Assembly (NCBI RefSeq): GCF_000427825.1
Contig: NZ_KE386593.1
Location: 472,115-536,114 of the forward strand
Source: Thermocrispum municipale DSM 44069
GTDB lineage: Bacteria > Actinomycetota > Actinomycetes > Mycobacteriales > Pseudonocardiaceae
DNA: 64,000 nucleotides
Direction: 5' to 3'
A program made the translations under genes and the position numbers. Below the pieces are notes generated by a model. That model was not told where the DNA came from and made no database searches. It was given only the letters and a program-made list of their open reading frames with translations. This document shows, one piece after another, positions 8,322 to 18,426 of the stretch. How positions within the stretch are numbered: position 1 is the first letter of the stretch; every line of letters begins with the position of its first letter.

Positions 8322-9842
8322 ATGAGAACTCGATCTGTCATCGTCGTCGTTGCCGCAGCGATGACGGCCGGCGCACTTTTCGCCCCGTCCGCGGCCGCGA
8401 TTCAGGGCGGAGCGCCGGCTGAGGAGCCGTATTCGTTCATGGGCTCGCTCCAGCGGCCGACGTACCTTCCCGCGCCGCCCGGGCCGGACGGTCACGCGTG
8501 CGGCGCGATGGTGGTCGCACCGCAGTGGGTCCTGACCGCCTCGCACTGTGCGCGCAACCCGACCGGCGCGGCGGTCGGCACACCGCGCGAGATGTACGTC
8601 CGCATCGGTTCGCTGGACAACACCCGGGGCGGCCAGTTCGTCGAGGTCGACAAGTTCTACCGCCGTGGGGTGGAAGGCGACATGTGGGGCAAGGACATCG
8701 CCTTGCTGCACCTGAAGACGCCGGTCGACGGCGAGCCGGTGGAGCTGGCCGACAAGGCACCCGAGGTCGGCACCACGGCACGCGTGCTCGGTTGGGGCTC
8801 GACGTGCAGCGACGGCGAGAACACGCCGGACTGCTACCCGACGAAGCTGCGCGAGATCGACCTCGAAGTGCAGCCGATCGAGGCGTGCTCGCCTGCGGTC
8901 GACGGTGAGCTCTGCATCGGTGTCCGCGACGGCAGCATCGGCCCGCGCAACGCCGACTCGGGCGGCCCGGCGCTGATTCGCGACGACGGCAAGTGGAAGC
9001 TGGCCGGCGTCGTCAGTGGCTCGGGGAGCAACGAGCCCACCTTGTTCACCGACGTCACCCGGCATCGGGACTGGATCAACGGCATCGTCAGCGGCACCGA
9101 CGTTCCGCCGGAGGAACCGATGCCGTCGGTAGCGGGCTCGGTGAACCTCGGCACCTGTGTCGGCTCCGTGGTGCGCACGTCCACCGCAAGGCCGGACGAC
9201 CCTGCGTTGCTGCTCACCAACGGCCACTGCGTGGAGGGAAAGCCGCCTGCTCCTGGGTCCGCGCTGGTCGATCGACCCGCTGACCGAGACGTGCGGATCG
9301 CGGACGACGAGGGCTACCCGAAGGCCACGGCCACCGCTGTCCGCCTGGTGTACGCGACGATGACCGGCACGGACATCGCGCTCTACCGGCTGGACAAGAC
9401 GTACGCGGAGCTCGAGCACGCAGGCGCGAGAATCTTCCGGCTCACCGACGAGCCGCCGAACGTCGGCGACCAGGTCGACGTACTGACCACCAGCACCCGC
9501 AAGAGCTGCGAGATCGAGGCGGTCGTGCCGCACGTTCGCGAAGACGGCTACCAGCTGGACCACTCGCTGCGCTACGCGGCAGCCGAAAGCTGCTTGCCCA
9601 TGAAGGGGGATTCCGGCTCTCCGGTGCTGTCCGGCGAGACCGTGGTCGCCATCCACAGCTCCACGAACATCAGCGGGGAGAAGTGCACGACGGACAACCC
9701 GTGTGAGGTGGCCGAAGACGGCACGGTCACGGCGGAGAAGGGCAGGAGCTATGCGCAGCAGGTGGGTGGCATCCCGCCGTGCCTGACCAAGGACTCGCGG
9801 ATCGACCTGCATCGGCCCGGTTGCGCTCTGACTCGGCCGTAA
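8322..9842 (+). CDS. Secreted tandem-domain trypsin-like serine protease
   Basis: A 506-residue exported protein with a signal peptide (RTRS followed by a hydrophobic core ending APSAAA, about residues 1-26), then a mature start IQGG like the activation site of trypsins. Domain 1 has His75 (TASHC), Asp125 (KDIALLHL) and Ser213 in NADSGGP, where the usual glycine before Asp is alanine. Domain 2 has a second full triad: His302 (LTNGHC), Asp351 (GTDIALYRL) and Ser431 in GDSGSP. Cysteines are numerous. Two chymotrypsin folds in one chain are uncommon in bacteria. The ATG at 8322 is preferred over the GTG nine bases earlier because it begins the signal peptide directly. Confidence 0.85.
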   Translation: MRTRSVIVVVAAAMTAGALFAPSAAAIQGGAPAEEPYSFMGSLQRPTYLPAPPGPDGHACGAMVVAPQWVLTASHCARNPTGAAVGTPREMYVRIGSLDNTRGGQFVEVDKFYRRGVEGDMWGKDIALLHLKTPVDGEPVELADKAPEVGTTARVLGWGSTCSDGENTPDCYPTKLREIDLEVQPIEACSPAVDGELCIGVRDGSIGPRNADSGGPALIRDDGKWKLAGVVSGSGSNEPTLFTDVTRHRDWINGIVSGTDVPPEEPMPSVAGSVNLGTCVGSVVRTSTARPDDPALLLTNGHCVEGKPPAPGSALVDRPADRDVRIADDEGYPKATATAVRLVYATMTGTDIALYRLDKTYAELEHAGARIFRLTDEPPNVGDQVDVLTTSTRKSCEIEAVVPHVREDGYQLDHSLRYAAAESCLPMKGDSGSPVLSGETVVAIHSSTNISGEKCTTDNPCEVAEDGTVTAEKGRSYAQQVGGIPPCLTKDSRIDLHRPGCALTRP

Positions 9843-9882
9843 GACTTCGCCGTGTGTCGGACCGCCGTCCTAAAGTGGCGCA

Positions 9883-10836
9883 ATGCAGGTCGTCGAGGAG
9901 TTGGCAGCGCTGCGCAAGCCGCTCACCGGTTACTGCTATCGCATGCTGGCCTCGGCCGCCGACACCGACGACGCCGTTCAGGAAACCCTGGTGCGCGCCG
10001 CGACCCGCATCGAGCAATTCGATCCGGCGCGCGGAAGCCTCACCGCGTGGGTGTATCGCATCGCCACCAACGTGTGCCTCGACATGCTGCGTACGGCGAA
10101 ACGCCGCGAATTGCTGGTCAAGCCGGCCTCCGCGCTCGCAGACGGTGAACTGGGAGCGCCGCTGCCGCCGGAGACGTGGGTGGAGCCGATGCCCGATTCC
10201 CGCCTGCTCAGTTCGGCCCCCGAGGAGCGGGCGGAGGCGCGGGAGTCGGTGCGACTGGCCTTCGTCGCCGCGTTGCAGCGGCTGACTCCGCGGCAGCGTG
10301 CGGTCCTGGTGCTGCGCGATGTGTTGTCCTTCTCGGCACGGGAGACCGCGGAAATCCTCGAGACGTCGCCCGCTTCGGTCACCAGTGCGCTGCAGCGTGC
10401 GCGTGATGCGCTCCGGGCTGAGCACTACGACCCGACCAAGCTAGCCGAACCCCGAGCCGGCGACCAGCGAAGGCTGCTGGAGCGATACGTCGCCGCCTTC
10501 GAGGCGCACGACGTCGCAGCGTTGACCAAGTTGCTCAAGGACGACGCCATCGCCTCCATGCCGCCGTTCGCCTGGAGTCTGCAGGGTGGCGTCCGCATCG
10601 CGCAGCTTGTCGCGTCGAACGATGCGTGCGTCGATGACCGGCTCGTCCCGTGCGGGTTCAACGGCGGGTTCGGGTTCGGCCAGTACCGACCCGACGACTC
10701 CGGCAGATTGGCCCCGTTTGCGCTGGTAGCGGTCGAGGTCGAGGACGGCCTGATCTCGCGCATCGTGACGTTCCTCGGCACCGGTGACCGGTTCGCGGAG
10801 TTCGGATTGCCTGCCCTGGTCGCCGCGGCCGATTAA
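9883..10836 (+). CDS. ECF RNA polymerase sigma factor with C-terminal SnoaL-like domain
   Basis: A 317-residue sigma-70 family protein. Region 2 (about residues 10-80, with ADTDDAVQETLVRA and ITAWVYRIATNVCLDMLR-like text) and region 4 (about 125-180, RLTPRQRAVLVLRDVLSFSARETAEIL) are clear. The last 120 residues resemble the SnoaL/NTF2-like domain that in such sigma factors helps regulate activity without a separate anti-sigma protein. It is followed after 62 bases by a mycothiol-dependent enzyme gene in the same direction, suggesting a thiol or electrophile response, which is inference. Confidence 0.88.
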   Translation: MQVVEELAALRKPLTGYCYRMLASAADTDDAVQETLVRAATRIEQFDPARGSLTAWVYRIATNVCLDMLRTAKRRELLVKPASALADGELGAPLPPETWVEPMPDSRLLSSAPEERAEARESVRLAFVAALQRLTPRQRAVLVLRDVLSFSARETAEILETSPASVTSALQRARDALRAEHYDPTKLAEPRAGDQRRLLERYVAAFEAHDVAALTKLLKDDAIASMPPFAWSLQGGVRIAQLVASNDACVDDRLVPCGFNGGFGFGQYRPDDSGRLAPFALVAVEVEDGLISRIVTFLGTGDRFAEFGLPALVAAAD

Positions 10837-10898
10837 TTCCGCCCTCCGGCGTCGTATCAACCCGCGTAAGCGTCGACGACGTCGAAAGGAGTCAGCTC

Positions 10899-11492
10899 AT
10901 GACGACCGAGCTGATCACGCACACGCAAGCCGAGCGGCAGCGTCTCGCAGGCCTGCTCGACCACCTCACGCCGCAGCAGTGGCATCACCCGTCGCTGTGT
11001 GCAGGCTGGCGGGTGTGCGAGGTGGTGGCACACATGACGATGCCGTTCCGCACCAAGCCATGGCGGTTGCTGACCGGTCTGCTCTCGGCCGGATTTCGGT
11101 TCAACAAGTTCGCCGACCGCGACGCCCGCGCGACCGCCGCGGCCATGGATCAGCGTGAGCTGGTGCAGATGCTGAAGGACAACATCACGCATCCGTGGAG
11201 GCCGCCGGGCGGAGGTGCGGCGGGCGCGCTGAGCCACGATGTCATCCACGGACTGGACATCACCGAGCCGCTCGGCTTGCCCGCGCCGCCAACCGAACGG
11301 ATCGCCATGGTCCTGGCATCGGGTGACGACCGTCAGCTCCGGTATTTCGGCGTCGATCTCGGTGGGCACACGCTGGTCGCCACGGACGCCGACATTCGCG
11401 TCGGGAAGGGCGCCAACCAGATCGAGGTGTCCGCGAAGGACCTGCTTCTGGTCGTCACCGGCCGTCTGCCGCTGGAGCGCGTCGCAGGGTGA
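10899..11492 (+). CDS. Maleylpyruvate isomerase-family mycothiol-dependent enzyme (DinB-like fold)
   Basis: A 197-residue protein of the actinobacterial TIGR03083 type. It has the N-terminal helix TQAERQRLAGLLDHLTPQQW, the segment SLCAGWRVCEVVAHM and SHDVIHGLDI, which carry the histidines expected to bind a metal. Such enzymes use mycothiol as cofactor for isomerisation or transfer. AAAGGAG precedes the ATG at 10899. It probably forms a transcription unit with the upstream sigma factor. The substrate is unknown. Confidence 0.8.
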   Translation: MTTELITHTQAERQRLAGLLDHLTPQQWHHPSLCAGWRVCEVVAHMTMPFRTKPWRLLTGLLSAGFRFNKFADRDARATAAAMDQRELVQMLKDNITHPWRPPGGGAAGALSHDVIHGLDITEPLGLPAPPTERIAMVLASGDDRQLRYFGVDLGGHTLVATDADIRVGKGANQIEVSAKDLLLVVTGRLPLERVAG

Positions 11493-11494
11493 GG

Positions 11495-12643
11495 TCAGGC
11501 GGTCGCGGTCGCAGGCGTCTGCGGCGAGGGCGTGGCCGGCGTGCGGCGTTGGGTGAGAGCCCGGTACGCCGGTCGTTCGACCAGCACGTGCAACAGGTAT
11601 CCGGCGAGGCCGACGGCGGCCAGCACGGCGATGAGTCGCGGCCAAGCAGGCAGGCCGGCGTCGCTGAGGACACGCGCCAGCACGTAGCCGAGTTGCTGGT
11701 GCACCAGGTAGACGCAGTAGGTGAGCCCGGCCAGCCACGCAAGCGGGCGACGAACCGGCTGCAGGAACGCCCAATCCGTGCCGCGCGCGGCGGCCGCGAT
11801 CGCCGCCAGCATGGCCGCGAACGCCAGGCCGGCCGCGATCTCCCAGTGCACCGACCCGAAGTGGATCATCGTGCCGACCGCGCACAACAGCGTCAGCTCG
11901 CCGGTCGCCACGTGCCCGCGTGACCACAGCCAGATCGCGACGCCGAGCCCGAACAGGTAGGCGTTCCACACCCCGAGGCCGGTCAGCAGGCTGTAGGCCG
12001 GGCCATCCATCACGCTGGGCATCAGCTTCAGCGGGCTGGCCGCGACGCTGAGCGCCACCAATCCCCTGGCCAGGTTTCGGATGTGCGTGATGTTCGGCCG
12101 TCGGCTGAAGACCAGCGCCGCGGCGATGAAGGCCAGCACCTGCAGTGGAAGCGTCCAGTACGAGTAGTCCAGGGGAACCCAGCCGCGGTGCCACGCCGGT
12201 ACGAGCAGCACGTTGGCGACGAGGTCGGCGACGTCCGGTAGGTACCACGGCGCGGGCGCACCTGGGCCAGGGTCGGTCACCTGCGGCTCGCCGAACAGCC
12301 GGCCGAACAGCCCCGAGGCCTCCCAGCCGTTGAACGACAGCACCGCGATCCGGCTGACCACGTAGACGATCAGCACGGCGGCCAAGTAGGCAGGGAGAAG
12401 TCGGGCGAGACGGCGGGCCAACCACCGACCGGGCGTGCCTCGGCGGAGCGTGACACAGGCGAAATAGGCCGACAGCACCAGCAGCGTGCTCGCCCCCATG
12501 CGGACTTCCAGGCCAATGGGGTACTCGTCGACGCCGGGCATGATCCGCGGCCCGAGGAAGGTGACGTGCCCGATCACGACGCCCAGCACGGCGACGATCC
12601 GGATGAAGTCCCAGTTGGCCTGCCTGGCCGCCGCGCTCGCCAT
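11495..12643 (-). CDS. Acyltransferase 3 family membrane protein
   Basis: A 382-residue integral membrane protein with about ten helices. The N-terminal signature NWDFIRIVAVLGVVIGHV carries the active-site-type histidine of acyltransferase-3 enzymes, followed by VLSAYFACVTLRRG and RLARLLPAYLAA. Members transfer acetyl or other acyl groups to cell-surface sugars, antibiotics or lipids. It stands alone, converging on the mycothiol enzyme gene with a two-base gap. The substrate cannot be read from the sequence. Confidence 0.85.
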   Translation of the reverse strand: MASAAARQANWDFIRIVAVLGVVIGHVTFLGPRIMPGVDEYPIGLEVRMGASTLLVLSAYFACVTLRRGTPGRWLARRLARLLPAYLAAVLIVYVVSRIAVLSFNGWEASGLFGRLFGEPQVTDPGPGAPAPWYLPDVADLVANVLLVPAWHRGWVPLDYSYWTLPLQVLAFIAAALVFSRRPNITHIRNLARGLVALSVAASPLKLMPSVMDGPAYSLLTGLGVWNAYLFGLGVAIWLWSRGHVATGELTLLCAVGTMIHFGSVHWEIAAGLAFAAMLAAIAAAARGTDWAFLQPVRRPLAWLAGLTYCVYLVHQQLGYVLARVLSDAGLPAWPRLIAVLAAVGLAGYLLHVLVERPAYRALTQRRTPATPSPQTPATATA

Positions 12644-12834
12644 GCCTCTCCCGGTCGCGAAGATCGTCGGACGACCGTACTGAGTTGCCGGGGTGGTGAA
12701 TGGTTCCCAGCGGGAGCGCTCTGTGCGTCAGGTCATACCTTCCGTCCCGAGGAGCTCGCGCCGCGGCGAAGCGATGAGTTTTTCGTGCGGGTCCGGTCGG
12801 ACCTGGTGACCGCCACCAAGCCAGGAGGCCCGCA

Positions 12835-14197
12835 ATGTCCGAGGTCACCAGCGACCCCACTCGCACCTTCCGCCGCGTACTGGCCAACACCCTGCTGGCC
12901 GGGGTGACGACCACGTTCCTGTGGTTCGCGCTGACCTTCTGGGTGTACCTGGAGACGAGGTCCGTGCTGGCCGCCTCGCTCATCTCCGGCCTGTACATGC
13001 TGGTCTCGGCCGCCGCCGGGTCGTTCTTCGGTGCGATCGTGGACGCACACCGCAAGAAGACCTCGATGGTGCTGTCCAGCACCAGCACCCTGCTGGTCTA
13101 TCTCGTAGCCGGACTGATCTACCTGACCGTGCCGGTGGCGCGGCTGGTCGACTTCACCGACGCGTTCTTCTGGCTGTTCAACGGGCTGGTCCTGATCGGT
13201 GGCGTGATGGGGTCGCTGCGGTCGATCGCGCTGTCCACCACGGTGACCCTGCTGGTGCCCGCGGACCGGCGGGACAAGGCGAACGGCATGGTCGGCACCG
13301 TCAACGGACTGGCGCACATGGCCACCAGCGTCTTCAGTGGGCTGGCCATCGGCTTCTTGGGCATGGGCGGCACCATCGTCGTGTCGATCGTGCTCACCGC
13401 CGCCGCGCTGCTGCACCTGGCGACGATCCGCATCGACGAACCGCACGTCGAGCGGAGCGAACGTTCGCGCATGGATGTTCGCGGCACGTGGCGAACCATT
13501 CGTGCGGTGCCGGGGCTGTGGGCGCTGATCTTGTTCGCCGCGTTCAACAACCTGGTCATGGGCGTGTTCATGGCACTCACCGACCCGTACGGCCTGACGC
13601 TGTTCTCCGTCGAGACCTGGGGCATCGTGCTCGGCGTGGTCGGCATCGGCTTCATCGCCGGCGGGGCGTGTGTCGCCCGGTTCGGCCTCGGCCGATCACC
13701 GCTGCGGACGTTGCTGCTGGTGAACATGCTGCTCGCGGTCGTCGGGGTGGCGACGGCCATCCGGGGGGTGGCAGCTGTTGCTGGTGCTCGGGATGTTCGG
13801 ATTCATGTTCCTCATCCCGGTCGCCGAGGCCGCCGAGCAGACGATCCTGCAGCGCGTGGTGCCGTTCGAGCGGCAGGGGCGGGTGTTCGGGCTGGCGCAA
13901 AGTGTGGAGAGCGCGGCCGCACCGGTGTCGTCGTTCGTGATCGGACCGCTTGCCCAGCTGGTCATCATCCCGTTCATGGCCACCGACGCCGGCCGCACCA
14001 CGTTCGGCTGGCTGCTCGGCGACGGCCCGGCCCGCGGGATCGCGCTGGCGTTCGTGGCGGCAAGCCTGATCATGCTGGTCACCGTGCTGGCGGCGTTCTT
14101 CAGCGCCGCGTACCGCAGGCTGAACCGGGCGTGCGCCGAAACTGAGGCAACAATCGCGCCAGTCGTGACACCTTCTCCGGTGCCCGTGGCGGCCTGA
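12835..14197 (+). pseudogene. MFS transporter, frameshifted in a G6 run
   Basis: A major facilitator protein of about 453 residues split over two frames. The first (from ATG 12835) encodes the N-terminal half and the start of the second half up to GVATAIRG. The second carries on with WQLLLVLGMFGFMFLIPVAEAAEQ to the stop at 14197. The break lies in CCGGGGGGTGG at 13761-13770: one G fewer restores a continuous reading frame. The sequence after the break is fully conserved in style, so either the insertion is recent or it is a homopolymer sequencing error. The protein resembles drug or macrolide efflux-type MFS members (AEQTILQRVVPFERQGRVFGL). Confidence 0.78.
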
Positions 14198-14384
14198 CTC
14201 CCAGGTGGACAGGGGTTTTCTGCGTCAAATTGGCCACTGGGCCGAACGGTTGATTGCAACTGTGCAACCGCGTTCGCCGTGAGTGGGGATATACCGTCGA
14301 CTGTGTGCTCGCGCAGGTGCGAGCCCTTGGGGGAACTGGGGGCGATACATGTCTGTACGAAATCGTCGAATCGGTCGTGCTGCC

Positions 14385-14581
14385 CGGGTGCTCGGCCCCG
14401 CGTCACGGGTGATGGCTCGCTCGCTTCGCGGGCACGGTCACGGGTGACGGGCCGCTCGGCCCCGTGGCCGCAGGTGCCGCTCGGCCCCGTGGCCGCGGGT
14501 GCCGCTCGCCTCCGCGGTCACAGGTGAGGGGTCACTCGCCTCCGCGGCCACGCGTAACGGGCCGCTCGGTCCCGTGTCCGA
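14385..14581. repeat. Degenerate GC-rich tandem repeat, about 25-30 base units
   Basis: About six or seven units share the pattern GGTG(A/C)CGGGCCGCTCGG followed by CCCCGTGGCCGCG. Two adjacent units (GGTGCCGCTCGGCCCCGTGG) are nearly identical; others have drifted. The units can fold on themselves (GGCC/GGCC pairs). They lie between convergent genes, so a transcription-end role is possible but unproven. Confidence 0.6.
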
Positions 14582-14600
14582 CCAGCAGGATACGCGCCGA

Positions 14601-14678
14601 TCGACAGCCTCGCACCAGGCCCGCTGAGGCCGCCGCGCCGCCCGACAGCCTCGCGCCAGGCCCCTGAGGCCGCTGCGC
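14601..14678. repeat. Direct repeat pair of about 40 bases
   Basis: GACAGCCTCGCACCAGGCCC plus GCTGAGGCCGCCGCGC is repeated as GACAGCCTCGCGCCAGGCCC plus CTGAGGCCGCTGCGC. No coding potential is evident on either strand. Confidence 0.55.
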
Positions 14679-14691
14679 ACCAACTAGCCGA

Positions 14692-16764
14692 TCACCGGTC
14701 GTTGGTGCGCAGCCGCAGGTACTCCAGGTGCCGTTCGTACTGGTCGAGCACGTCCCCGATGAGCTGCTCCTTGCCGTACCCGAGGACGTCGTAGCCCTGC
14801 CCGCCCTCGGTAAGGAACACCTCGAACCGGACGTAGGTGTCGGCCCCGCTGACGCGGTGCAGCGCGTACGTCGGTGTCGGCGCCACCCGCGGCCAGAGTC
14901 GGTAGACGAAGTCGTCCTCACCGTCGACCGGCACGGACAACTCGACGTAGTCGATCCCGGCGTCGTCCGCGGGCGCCTCGGTGACCGTCGCCGGTACGCC
15001 GCGATCGCAGAGCTCTTCGCACACGTCGTCCAGCGCCGGGCGAGCCACGTCGGCGACGAACCTCCGCGCGTCGTCCGGATCGGGATAGGAGACCACGCGA
15101 GCAAGCCGCTGCCGCCAACTTCGGTGCACTCCGCGCGGCTCGATACCCACGCGTTCGGACAGCGACGCCGGAAGGCTGCTGATCATGGCGTCCTCCCGGA
15201 TGCCTTCGCGTTTGAGCGCCCGGTAGAGGCCCCACATGATCACGAACATCACGAACGAGAACGGCAGGCCCATCACGATGGTGGCGCTGGTGAGCGCGTC
15301 CACCCCGCCGGCGAGCAGCATGCCGAGCGTCAGCAGACCGGTCGCGGTGGCCCAGAAGATCCGCAGCCACGGGGCACCGTCGGTCAACGGCGTGCGCAGA
15401 TGAGAGCTGAGGTTGGACATCACCAGGGCCGCCGAGTCCGCCGACGTGACGTAGAGGAACAGGCCGACGACCACGGTGAGGCCTGCGCTGAACGTCAATC
15501 CGGGGTACTCGGCGAGCAGGGCGAAGAACCCTTGCTCCGGCGCCGACGCGGCCAGCTCGCCGAACTCCTCGTTGCCGTCGCGGATGACACGCAGCGCGGC
15601 GTTGCCGAACACCGACAGGAACGCCAGCGTGAACAACAGCGGGATGATCAGCGTGGCGGCGATGAACTGCCGGATGGTGCGCCCGCGCGAGATGCGCGCG
15701 AGGAACACGCCCACGAACGGAGCCCAGGCGATCCACCACGCCCAGAAGAACAGCGTCCAGTCGTTCAGCCAGTCGACCGGAGGGTCGAAGGCGAACGTGT
15801 TCATGGTCATCGACGGGAACCGGCTCACGTAGTCGCCGATGTTCATGACCAAGCTGTTCAGCACCCGGACCGGGCTCTCGTAGATCGAGACGTAGACCAT
15901 CAGCGCGATGGCCAGCACCACGTTCAGCATCGAGATGAGGCGGATGCCCTTGTCCACACCGGAGACGGCGGAGAACGTCGCGATGCCCACGGCGATGGCG
16001 ATCAGCGCGATCTGCACGGCGACGTTCTCCGGCAGATCGAAGATCAGCCGCAGCCCGTAGTTCAGCTGCACGACGCCGATACCCAGCGACACCGCGACGC
16101 CGAAGATGGTGCCGAGCATGGCGGCGCCGTCCACCGCGTCGCCCGCGGCCCCGTGGATCCGCTTGCCGATCAGCGGGTACAACGCCGACCGGACGGCGAG
16201 CGGCAGGCGGTGCCGGAACGAGAAATACGCCAGCGCCATACCCATCAGCGCGTACATCGCCCAGCCCGTGATGCCGTAGTGGAACAGGGTCCACACCACC
16301 CCTTGCCGGGCTGCCTCGATCGTCTCCGGGGTGCCTTCCGGCGGTTTCAAGTAGTGCGTCACCGGCCCGGCCACGGAGAAGAAGATCAGGTCCACACCGA
16401 TGCCCGCGGCGAAGAACATCGACGCCCAGGCGAACATGCCGTAGTCCGGTGTGGAGTGCTGCGGCCCGAGCTTGATCTTGCCGTAACGCGACAGGGCCAC
16501 GTACACCACGAAGACCAAGAACAACGTCGCGGCCAGGAAGTAGTACCAGCCGAAGCCCTGGGAGATCCACCCGACCACGGTGCCGATGGCCGCGCCCGCG
16601 CCGCTCGGCGAGATGATCGCCCAGCCGGCGATCAGCAGGATGATGACCGCCGACCCGATGAACACCCGGGTCTTGACGGCACGGTCCTTGCCCTCGGGCA
16701 GCAGTGCCGAGACCTCGGCGTTCGGCGGAGCGGCAGCCTCGTGATCTTTCGGCGGGGACGACAT
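14692..16764 (-). CDS. betT: BCCT-family choline/betaine transporter (BetT-like)
   Basis: A 690-residue secondary transporter with twelve transmembrane helices (about residues 30-520) and a long cytoplasmic C-terminal domain of about 160 residues, as in osmosensing BetT proteins. The BCCT aromatic segment is seen in WTLFFWAWWIAWAPFVGVFLARISRGRT. It imports choline or glycine betaine with Na+ or H+. It starts 3 bases after the stop of the choline dehydrogenase gene, forming a betA-betT operon that delivers choline for oxidation to glycine betaine. Confidence 0.9.
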   Translation of the reverse strand: MSSPPKDHEAAAPPNAEVSALLPEGKDRAVKTRVFIGSAVIILLIAGWAIISPSGAGAAIGTVVGWISQGFGWYYFLAATLFLVFVVYVALSRYGKIKLGPQHSTPDYGMFAWASMFFAAGIGVDLIFFSVAGPVTHYLKPPEGTPETIEAARQGVVWTLFHYGITGWAMYALMGMALAYFSFRHRLPLAVRSALYPLIGKRIHGAAGDAVDGAAMLGTIFGVAVSLGIGVVQLNYGLRLIFDLPENVAVQIALIAIAVGIATFSAVSGVDKGIRLISMLNVVLAIALMVYVSIYESPVRVLNSLVMNIGDYVSRFPSMTMNTFAFDPPVDWLNDWTLFFWAWWIAWAPFVGVFLARISRGRTIRQFIAATLIIPLLFTLAFLSVFGNAALRVIRDGNEEFGELAASAPEQGFFALLAEYPGLTFSAGLTVVVGLFLYVTSADSAALVMSNLSSHLRTPLTDGAPWLRIFWATATGLLTLGMLLAGGVDALTSATIVMGLPFSFVMFVIMWGLYRALKREGIREDAMISSLPASLSERVGIEPRGVHRSWRQRLARVVSYPDPDDARRFVADVARPALDDVCEELCDRGVPATVTEAPADDAGIDYVELSVPVDGEDDFVYRLWPRVAPTPTYALHRVSGADTYVRFEVFLTEGGQGYDVLGYGKEQLIGDVLDQYERHLEYLRLRTNDR

Positions 16765-16767
16765 CGC

Positions 16768-18426
16768 TCAGCCCTCCTGGTCTCGGTGGCGGTAGAACGG
16801 GACGTCGGCGGGCGGCAGCGGAGTGTTGCCGCGGATGAGGTCGGCGGCCTTCTCGGCGAGCATCATCACCGGCGCGTAGATGTTGCCGTTGGTGATGTAC
16901 GGCATGGCCGACGCGTCGACCACGCGCAGCCCCTCGACGCCGTGCACCCGCATGGATTTCGGGTCCACCACGTCATTCGGCCCGATCCCCATGCGGGCGG
17001 TGCAGCTCGGGTGGTAGGCCGTCTCGGCGTCCTTGGCCACCCAGTCGAGGATCTCCTCGTCCGACTGCACCGACGGCCCGGGCGAGAGCTCACCCGCGTC
17101 GAACGGTTCGAACGCGGGCTGGCCGAGGATGTCCCGCGCCACGTGGATCGCCTCGATCCACTCCTTGCGGTCGTTGGGCGTGGACAGATAGTTGAACCGC
17201 AGCGCCGGATGTTCCTTCGGGTTGGCGGACTTGATCGTCACCGACCCGCGCACGTCGGAGTACATCGGGCCGATGTGCACCTGGTAGCCGTGCTTCGCGC
17301 CGACCGGTGTGCCGTCGTAGCGGACCGCGATCGGCAGGAAGTGGAACATCAGGTTCGGGTACTTGACCTCGTCGTTGCCGCGGACGAAGCCGCCTGCCTC
17401 GAAGTGGTTCGTCGCCGCCGGGCCCTTCTTGCCGAGCAGCCACTGCAGCCCGATCTTCGGGCGGTTGTACAGCTTGAGCGCGGGGTTGAAGCTGATCGGC
17501 TGCTTGCAGGCGTGCTGGATGTAGACCTCGAGGTGGTCCTGCAGGTTCTGCCCGACGCCGGGCAGCGCGTGCACCACCTTGATGCCGAGCGGTTCGAGCA
17601 ACTCCGGGTCCCCGACGCCGGACAGCTGAAGCAGCTGCGGGGTGTTGATGGCGCCGCCGGACAGGATGACCTCGCCCGCGTCGACGCGCCGGACCCGGCG
17701 GCTGCCGAAACGCGTGTACTCGACGCCGACCGCGCGCGTGCCGTCGAAGACGACCCGGTGCACGTGGTGCAACGTCTTGACCGTCAGGTTCGGCCGGTCC
17801 ATCACCGGGTGCAGGTAGGCGCGCGCGGCCGACCAACGCCGACCGTTCTTGATGTTGCGGTCGAAGCGCGCGAAGCCTTCCTGCCGGAAGCCGTTGACGT
17901 CGTCGGTGAGCGAGTACCCGGCCTGCGTCGCGGCTTCCAGGAATGCGTCGAACAGTGGGTTCTTCGCCTGGCCGCGCTCCAGCCACAGCGGGCCGTCGCC
18001 ACCACGCCAGTCGTCGGCGCCCGCGGTGCACGTCTCCATCTTCTTGAAGTACGGCAGGCAGTGCGCGTAGTCCCACGTCTCCATGCCCGGGTCGGACGCC
18101 CAGCGCTCGAGGTCCATCGGGTTGCCGCGCTGAAAGATCATGCCGTTGATGGAGCTGGAGCCGCCGAGCAGTTTGCCGCGGCCGTGGCTGACCCGGCGGC
18201 CACCCATGTACGGCTCGGGCTCGGATTCGTAGCGCCAGTCGTACAACGGGTTGCCGATCACCATGGTCAACGCCGCGGGCATGTGCGTGAAGATGTCCCA
18301 CGCCCAGTCGGAACGACCGGCTTCCAGGACCAGCACGCGCGTGCCCGGGTCCTCGGTGAGCCGGTTCGCCAGGCAGCACCCAGCAGAGCCACCCCCGACA
18401 ATGACGTAGTCGTACCGTTCGGTCAT
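16768..18426 (-). CDS. betA: Choline dehydrogenase (GMC oxidoreductase)
   Basis: A 552-residue FAD enzyme that oxidises choline to betaine aldehyde at the membrane. The dinucleotide fold is [19 protein letters not shown] at the N-terminus, GMC signatures are [15 protein letters not shown] and [17 protein letters not shown], and the catalytic His lies in [10 protein letters not shown] near the C-terminus. The ATG at 18426 has GGAGGA eight bases upstream and begins exactly at the FAD fold; the longer reading adds seven unlikely residues. It is followed by betT and is divergent from betB over 110 bases. Confidence 0.93.
   Translation of the reverse strand: MTERYDYVIVGGGSAGCCLANRLTEDPGTRVLVLEAGRSDWAWDIFTHMPAALTMVIGNPLYDWRYESEPEPYMGGRRVSHGRGKLLGGSSSINGMIFQRGNPMDLERWASDPGMETWDYAHCLPYFKKMETCTAGADDWRGGDGPLWLERGQAKNPLFDAFLEAATQAGYSLTDDVNGFRQEGFARFDRNIKNGRRWSAARAYLHPVMDRPNLTVKTLHHVHRVVFDGTRAVGVEYTRFGSRRVRRVDAGEVILSGGAINTPQLLQLSGVGDPELLEPLGIKVVHALPGVGQNLQDHLEVYIQHACKQPISFNPALKLYNRPKIGLQWLLGKKGPAATNHFEAGGFVRGNDEVKYPNLMFHFLPIAVRYDGTPVGAKHGYQVHIGPMYSDVRGSVTIKSANPKEHPALRFNYLSTPNDRKEWIEAIHVARDILGQPAFEPFDAGELSPGPSVQSDEEILDWVAKDAETAYHPSCTARMGIGPNDVVDPKSMRVHGVEGLRVVDASAMPYITNGNIYAPVMMLAEKAADLIRGNTPLPPADVPFYRHRDQEG

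Larger units (their letters stand above)
14198..14691. other. 494-base gene-free region between convergent genes
   Basis: No gene is supported. Its first 180 bases have no clear feature. It then contains a degenerate tandem repeat array (14385-14581) and a second pair of direct repeats (14601-14678), listed separately. Confidence 0.5.

Noticed and set aside
14385-14678. CRISPR-like array
   Set aside because: Units are contiguous and degenerate, without unique spacers, and no cas gene is present.
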